NCBI GenBank assembly: GCA_000708835.1
Contig: DF237437.1
Span: 2,628-66,627, forward strand
Direction: 5' to 3'
Source: Klebsormidium nitens
Lineage: Eukaryota > Streptophyta > Klebsormidiophyceae > Klebsormidiales > Klebsormidiaceae
Length of the DNA: 64,000 nucleotides
The notes beneath the pieces were generated by a model. It saw only the letters and a list, made by a program, of their open reading frames with translations, was not told the DNA's origin and did no database searches. This document shows positions 58,141 through 64,000 of the stretch, one piece after another. A program made the translations under genes and the position numbers. The stretch's first letter is position 1, and each line of letters starts with the position of its first letter.

Positions 58141-61100
58141 ATGTCAAAGGTCATTGATGTTCCGAGAAAGCGTCAGAACGCTGGTCCTGTTAGCTTCTCC
58201 TCTCACACAAACGTAAGGCTGAGGGCATAGAAGGGCGTCATGAAACAGAGTCCGTTCACAAGCTCATGGTCTCGAACAACCCCGTGCGCGCAGGCCGCTC
58301 TCTGGAGCGACCCCGAGTTGGAGGGATGGTTAGAGAAGCGCGGGGGCAAGTACAGCGGGTGGAAGAAGCGCTACTTCGTGCTGCAGTCCAGCCTGCTCTT
58401 CTACTTCACCAGCGAGGCCAAGGTGGGGACGGTCTCAACGAATTGAGGGAACCGAAAAAAGTCGCGTCGAGCATTCGGAAAACGGTCAGCAACAAGAGTT
58501 GATCCGAGCAGACGAAGGGGCCTTTGGAAAACCGTCAGCAACAAGAGTTAATCCGAGCAGACGGAGAGGGGACGGAGCGAAGAGGACGATACAGTCAACG
58601 CAACAAGGTCTTGAGAGTCTCAAAGCGTAGTCTTTTGCGAAGCCGGGGAGGTCAATACTATTATTGAGGAGATTGACAGTTGGTGGGGTGCCTGTTCGAC
58701 CGTCGGATTTTGTGACGCAGTCTGCTCCTGTAATTTGAACCGTACAATCTGGTCACTTCGAGCACCTTGCTCGTCCGCAAGTCTCTCCTCTTCTTACACA
58801 ACGCCCTTGTTTCGACAGCTTCGAGCTGGCAATAGGTTACTAAATTTCCCCTCGGCCTCCATTATCCGCAGGACAAGGGCCCCACAGGCGTTCTCCCGTT
58901 GGAAGGCTCCACCGTGACGATTGCTGATGAGGCCGCGGCCGGGAGCAAGCACCACTTTGCGTTTGTCCTGAAGCTCGCGCCCAATTATGGCGACGTGGCC
59001 AAGCGGGACACGTACGTGCTGGCAGCGGACAAATACACCGGCCTGGTGAGAAGGGAAAAGGGTTCAACGGATCTTTAATGGAAATTTTTAAGTCACCGGT
59101 AAATCTTGCCCATGAAAATGCTCAAGTCAATCGTAAATCTTATTTGCCCATGATCACGATAATCAAGTGCTCGTACGTGATAAAAACGTTTTCCCCATGA
59201 TCGCAAACTTCGAGTGCTCATACGTGAAAGAAAGAGCGGACTGGTGAGGGAAGGGAGCGATCCGATCGACTTGCCCGCTCCATAGGCACGGAGCTTCAAT
59301 TCGTTTTCCTAATCATTGCAGAATCGATTATATGTAGCTTATGTATAGATAATGACGTCCAATTATTGAAAGTTGAAGTCGCTCAAAGTTAGAAGAAACG
59401 CGCAAAGGAACATGAGAGATACTGATCTTTGCTGCTGAGTCTGATTTCGTCTGAAGCTCGAGCCCAAAAACGCAGTCGAGCTCGAGCGAGTCTGCAAAAA
59501 ACTCTCCTAGTGGAATGGTCGCCTCCGGTTTGTGCGTGCACTGTTCTCCGTTGTCAACTTCGTGACGCTTCAAAGCGCAGACTAGCGCACCTTTCTTTCG
59601 ACGTTGCCAAGAAAATTTCTTTCTGATGTCAAATCGTAAGAACGCCTAGATAAACTATCTGATATATGCCCACTTTTTGCTTCGGTCGTTTCAGCCATAT
59701 TCAATCTATGCTTTTCTGACTTCGTAACACAAGATTCGAGCTTTTCGGTGTTAAGCCTCCGACTCAAGCCCCCATTTCTACTTGCAGGACGAGTGGATGC
59801 AGAAGCTCACAAGGGCCGCAGACTCTAGGGCGTACCTCGTTGGTGAGTTCCGTCATACACTGAGGAAACTCAGCTTGAACACAGAACTGTCGGTTCGCCT
59901 TTTGCTTGACACCCCGCTTCGAGGATGATAGCACATGGCAAGATGCACGGCTCTCCTTCCTTCAGAAATCGGCGCTGAATACTTTTCGCAAATCAGGGTC
60001 CATATCGTATTTTGGGGGCGTATCGCATATGCTTCTATCATTTAGTGGGCTTCCACCGTCCATTTTCAATCGACTTCCGAGCATACCTTTGACTTGGATC
60101 ACGAAAACTCTGGTCAAAGAGACGTACAACTGCGTTGAATTCGCCCAAATCAACTGTTTTCGGCTGTGCAGGCGAGTTGCAGCGGCTGCGCGCGCGCTCG
60201 GGCGAGTTGAAGGCGCTGCTGCAGCGGTCGCGGTCGCACATGGCGCTCATGGCGGCCGCGTCGTCCGCCAGCGAAACCTCGAAAGCCCTGCAGGTCAGGC
60301 CCTCCCCGCTTGTACTGTTTGCTTGATTACGGGGGACGTCTTTATCGATGATAGTTGACGCTCCTGTGTTTCTGAGCGAGGGCCTGTGCCACGCTCAGTT
60401 GCGAAGAAGGGGCGTTGATCGCCTCGTATATACATTCTCGGCCGGTCTCGGCATGTGACCACAAGCCAGGTCTTTGAACAACCTGTTGAAGTAGAGAACA
60501 AGAGGCTCTTTGAGAAAGACGAGGAATGTACCGCAGGATCACCTCAAAATAATGTCCGTATCACTCGGATCCTCTTCGCGAGGCAAACAAGTATCCCCCA
60601 GTCGAAAGGGCGAAGCCCTTTTCGAGCGTGCCGTCTGGGAAGGCACCGCTTCGTAAGCTCTTAGCGACGTCAAGGGCTTTCAACACCACAACCTACTCTG
60701 ACCTTTCGCTCGTTCGTGCAGGCGGAGCTGGACCGGGCACGTGCCGAGCTGGAGCAGTACAACGGCGTGACGGCAAATGCCGTGACCCAGGCTGACCAGC
60801 AGGAGGCGGCCATCTTGCGGGCGGCGTCGCGCTGCTCCGTCCTCGGACACTACGCAACAGGTGCGGACGTCCGAACGCGCTCACAGATTTGCGTGAAATA
60901 TGACAGAATACAAAGTATGAAAGTGCCCACAGAGAATTGCGTGATGGTTGTCTTAGCCAGGGTCGATGACAAAACGAGTCGCCCTCTGTGGATACACAGT
61001 CCACAGGGTGGCTTAGAAGGGAAAATGCTGGTGTCTTTCGCAACCTGGCAAGTGTGATCCATAAGGAAGCAAAGCACGAACCCCGTAGAAAGAACCGCTT

Positions 61101-63423
61101 TGTTGACTTCTCTGCCCAATAAACGGCTTCGCAGAAAGCAATGTGCCACCCAAAAGGAAGCAAAGCTGGGGTTGCTCAAGAAGAGGACGTAACGGCCAGC
61201 TGATTGACGGAGCTTGAATCAAGCATTCGGATTCAGCAGGAGTTCCATTTGATGGTAGCGGTACGCTGGCATCTCATTAAGCTATTAACCTAGCGCCTCA
61301 GTAGAATCGACGAAAAACGTGGATTGGGTGGAAATAGCAAGCGGACGCCTGGCACGGCTCGACACGTTTGAGGCCCAGCCGTTTGTTCTCGACGAAATCT
61401 TATCAGGCGATGTTGCAAAACCCTATTGGCATCCTTCGGTTTCTAGGAAACTTTCTCCTGAGGTAACGGACGAAGCCTCAAGGCCGGTCTCGTCTGGTAA
61501 TCAACACCGCTGTACACCCCTTTCAGGCGGAAGCATGGCTGGCGAGGCCCCCGCTGTGAATGCGCTCCGAATGGAAGCGCAGAGCCTGGAGGAGGTCCTC
61601 GCGCTCCTGCAATCCAAAGTGGCCGCGCTCCGAGGCGACGGCGCCGAAACTCTAAGCGGCGACGCGCGGCGGCAGCTGCAGGGCGTCGCGCGTGGCGCAC
61701 TCGCGGCGCTGCAGCAGCGCCAGGCGGGCGCACGCGCGAGCAGCGCGCAGTCGCGCGCGAGCAGCGCGGGGGGCAGCGTCAGCTCGAGCTTTGGCGGGGT
61801 GTTCAGCCGCGCGGGCAGCGCGACGAGCTCCGTTGGCGCGCGTTCTTCCGGGGGGGCAAGTATCGCCTCTATTCCGGAGGGGGTGGAGGAGGGAGACGCG
61901 CCGAGCGGGCTGCTCGCGCAGCTGCAGCTCAAGTCGAAGCAGATGGGGGTGGGACAGCAACCACAGGCGGGGCGACCGTCCGCGGGGTCGTTCACAGGGG
62001 TGCAGTCGCCGAATGTGTCCCCCCCATCTTTTACAGCACCCCCGCCCGCTCCGCTCGGTCTGCAACCCCCCAAGATGCCTCAGTTTGGTGCCCCCGGAGC
62101 TCCCCCCCGGGCTGTAAACAACGGCGGCTGGCAGGCGGGCTATGCCAAGGAGGGCTTCCCGGGCGTCGACGCCATCCGACAGCTCAACCCCACACCTGTC
62201 GCGGCCGCGCCCGCGCCCATGGTCCGCCCAACCCTCCCTCAAACCCTTAGCCCTCCGAGTTCTGTCCCCGCTTTCGGTGCCCGCCCCGTTGCGCCTTCGG
62301 CGCTTCAACCGGGCTTCGCGAACCCCGGCCTTAACCCCGGCCTTAACCCCGGTCTTAACCCGGGCTTTAGCCCCGGACTGACCCCCGGCCTCACCCCAGG
62401 ACTCACCCCCGGTCTTAACCCTGGTCTTAACCCTGGGTTTCCGAGCCGCCCAGTTGCTCCAAACGGGTTCAACATGGCTTCCGTGGCAAGCCAGCCGGTG
62501 GTTAGACCGCCCCTCGCTCCACCCCAAGCCCCAGCGGCACCAGTAAAGACCGGGGGATCCCTCGCGGAGCAACTGGCGGCACGTGCCGGAAATCTCAAGT
62601 CTGCGACATCTTCCCCACCGCCAGGTGAGACAGTACATCTATCTGGAATAATAATTTCTTCATCTGATGACCAATGAGTTCTGTTCTGAAGCCCGTAATC
62701 AATGGGATTCTGGTGCACATGATTGAGTGAGTCTCGCATCAAGAGAAGTTTTTTAGCGGAAGGTTGATCCTGGCGCTCTTCCGGAGGGTAGCCTAGAAAC
62801 AGGGTGCTGAATCTATCTTCGTGTAATTAGTCAGCAGCACGCGAACGCGTGGCCGGTATGAACCGGCGTAGGATAGATTCGAGTTCGTCCGCATCGGAAC
62901 ATCGTCTAGTCCAGGACATGGCTGTTTATGGAATGCGTTGTACAAGCAACCGGTGCAGGAGCGTCGCGTATGCTCCTCCCATCCAGATCAAAAAGAACTC
63001 AGAACGAAGACGACGACTTCGCAATACACAAAGCTGGAAGTCTTCGGCCCAGTGCCACCGGAATCGGGGCTGCAATCCCAGGAAGTTTTTACTGTGAGAT
63101 AAGCAAACGCGCCGAATGGATCGCGAAAGCCCGCCCAAATGCTTCACCTCTCCTCTGCGCCAGTTGCGGCCCCTCCCGTCCCCAACCGAGCGCCTGCCCC
63201 TGCCATTAAAGGCCGTGGCGGGCCGCCTCCCCCGCCCCCCCCCATGCCGACCCCAGAAGAAGCCGCGGCGTTTGTGAAGGGGAAGGCGGCCGCGGCCGCG
63301 CCCCCCGCGCCCGCGCGACCGAACGGCACTTCGAACGCCCCAGCCAGCAGGCCTGGGGGAGGAGTGAACCTAGCCGACCAACTGAGAATGAAGGTGCTGA
63401 GCAGGAGAGTAGCGGACGAATAA
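58141..63423 (+). CDS. PH-domain protein with coiled coil and Pro-rich repeat tail
   Basis: Eight exons (58141-58212, 58294-58422, 58872-59045, 59788-59842, 60172-60293, 60722-60860, 61527-62624, 63164-63423) give 682 residues. A pleckstrin-homology domain spans about 25-145: ELEGWLEKRGGKYSGWKKRY, FVLQSSLLFYFTSEAK, TYVLAADKY and the C-terminal helix DEWMQKLTRA with its conserved Trp. Residues 145-330 are helical and coiled-coil-like (GELQRLRARSGELKALLQRS, AELDRARAELEQ, AQSLEEVLALLQSKVAAL). The rest is Ser/Pro/Gly-rich, with ten tandem (N/S/T)PG(L/F) tetrapeptides at 496-535 and a PPPPPPPMP stretch. Two related short motifs, SLAEQLAARAGNLKS and NLADQLRMKVLSRR, flank the last intron. PH domains bind phosphoinositides. 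A membrane-to-cytoskeleton adaptor role is inferred only. The first exon is short; its ATG and donor fit the phase. Confidence 0.82.
58477..58572 (+). repeat. 49-bp tandem duplication in PH-gene intron 2
   Basis: GGAAAACGGTCAGCAACAAG-AGTT-ATCCGAGCAGACG is present twice, 49 bp apart, with a few changes. Confidence 0.85.
59107..59255 (+). repeat. Tandem units and a copy of the exon 3 donor in PH-gene intron 3
   Basis: CCCATGA-containing units of roughly 55-60 bp (near 59110, 59149, 59195) end in GCGGACTGGTGAGGGAAGGG. This recalls the true exon 3 end GCGGACAAATAC...CCTGGTGAGAAGGG about 200 bp upstream. The donor GTGAGG is intact. Confidence 0.65.
62321..62440 (+). repeat. Coding minisatellite: ten 12-bp units
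   Basis: Exactly 120 bp of AACCCCGGCCTT-like units encode (N/S/T)PG(L/F) ten times. Third-base differences between units show it is not a fresh expansion. Confidence 0.92.
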
Positions 63424-64000
63424 CGCGATGAAACGTCGGAAGCACTTGATACGGACGTGCGAAGAGAGTTGAGTGAAGATGTTCGATTGGAAACGCATAA
63501 GAATCCGAAAAGCGGAGCAGGACTACCAGAGCTAGGGCTACGACCTTTCAGTTACGGTTCTATATTGTGGGAGACACTTTATGGCAGAGGCCGCGGACGT
63601 TTGCATGCACCATGAGCATGACCAGTATACCTCGCCGTGCACTGTGGCGGCCGGGCCAGTGATCTCGCGGACTCTCCACCAGTGGAGGAGGGGGCGGCAA
63701 ATTCTTCGAAGCTCCCTATATGTTTCGAGAGGTGGCCGCCGCCGCCGGCGGTCACTGCAAACTTAGCTTGATGCCGCGCGTTGAACGAAGTTTTTTCACG
63801 CCAAGCCGTCGAATCTAACAAGTGCATGAATTGCGTGCGGAACGCGCGCGCGGCTATAAAAGGGACTGCACGTCGTCCGGTCATGCTCGAGGGGACGCTG
63901 GTATACTTACATGCCGCCGGCGCGTGCTACATTGTCATGCGATATAGGCTCGACATGCGATTGGACTCGGCAAACTAGAGCGGAACGTGTTGCATTGGTA
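63424..64000. promoter_or_regulatory. Downstream flank, possible promoter of a gene beyond the window
   Basis: No complete gene is seen. A TATAAA box (63855-63860) in GC-rich sequence is followed by an ATG near 63882, whose frame ends at a TAG within the window at 63976-63978. It could be a core promoter for a gene to the right. Confidence 0.35.
63855..63860 (+). promoter_or_regulatory. TATA box candidate
   Basis: GGCTATAAAAGGGA is a close match to the plant TATA consensus. A start site about 30 bp downstream would lie near 63890. Confidence 0.45.

Noticed and set aside
61652-62638. 328-codon minus-strand frame
   Set aside because: Antisense shadow of the repeat-rich exon 7 of the PH gene. 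The plus-strand frame is phase-linked to neighbouring exons on both sides.
1-64000. tRNA, rRNA, LTR retroelement or CRISPR
   Set aside because: I looked for T-arm boxes, rRNA-like blocks, paired long repeats, reverse-transcriptase motifs and regular spacer arrays. None was convincing by eye; small or decayed ones could be missed.

Overview
The window is nuclear DNA of a green-lineage (streptophyte) eukaryote. All introns are GT-AG, and several genes match plant-specific families: a CDSP32-type double thioredoxin, a plant-type diacylglycerol kinase without C1 domains, a plant GT31 galactosyltransferase, a mitochondrial gamma carbonic anhydrase and an At2g20830-like formiminotransferase protein. 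Compact gene spacing (one gene per about 5 kb), moderate GC and long repeat-bearing introns suggest a charophyte alga or early-diverging plant. A Klebsormidium-like alga is my guess; the sequence does not prove it. I see no organellar, bacterial or viral block and no rRNA, tRNA or CRISPR.

Layout from left to right: a secreted dirigent/AOC-barrel protein (+, 402-2481); an unrecognised basic protein (-, 3986-5161); ribosomal protein eL6 (-, 7423-11092), divergent from an ACC-synthase-like aminotransferase (+, 12158-15606); a GT31 beta-1,3-galactosyltransferase (+, 16641-20881); an intronless formiminotransferase-like protein (-, 22438-23490); a lysine-rich, probably nuclear protein (+, 24219-25960); gamma carbonic anhydrase (-, 26775-30745); diacylglycerol kinase (-, 31757-36923); CDSP32-like thioredoxin (+, 38814-41951); a 12-exon alpha/beta-hydrolase lipase (-, 43019-55692); and a PH-domain protein with a proline-rich tail (+, 58141-63423). 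I rebuilt the gene models by hand from splice sites, reading phase and family alignment. Every chain closes in frame.

The genes are ordinary housekeeping, lipid-signalling, redox and cell-surface genes; they do not form a pathway cluster. Two encode lipid enzymes (DGK, lipase) and two are organelle proteins (gamma-CA, CDSP32), but I see no sign of co-regulation.

The most unusual signal is in the introns. In eight of the ten intron-containing genes, an intron carries one or more degenerate tandem copies of the neighbouring exon edge, including the splice site. Copies sit about 60-200 bp apart. The gamma-CA gene has about ten copies at a ~70-bp period. In the lipase gene one copy keeps 27 codons open and closely similar to the real exon. 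This looks like a recurrent mode of intron growth that leaves decoy splice sites or candidate alternative exons.
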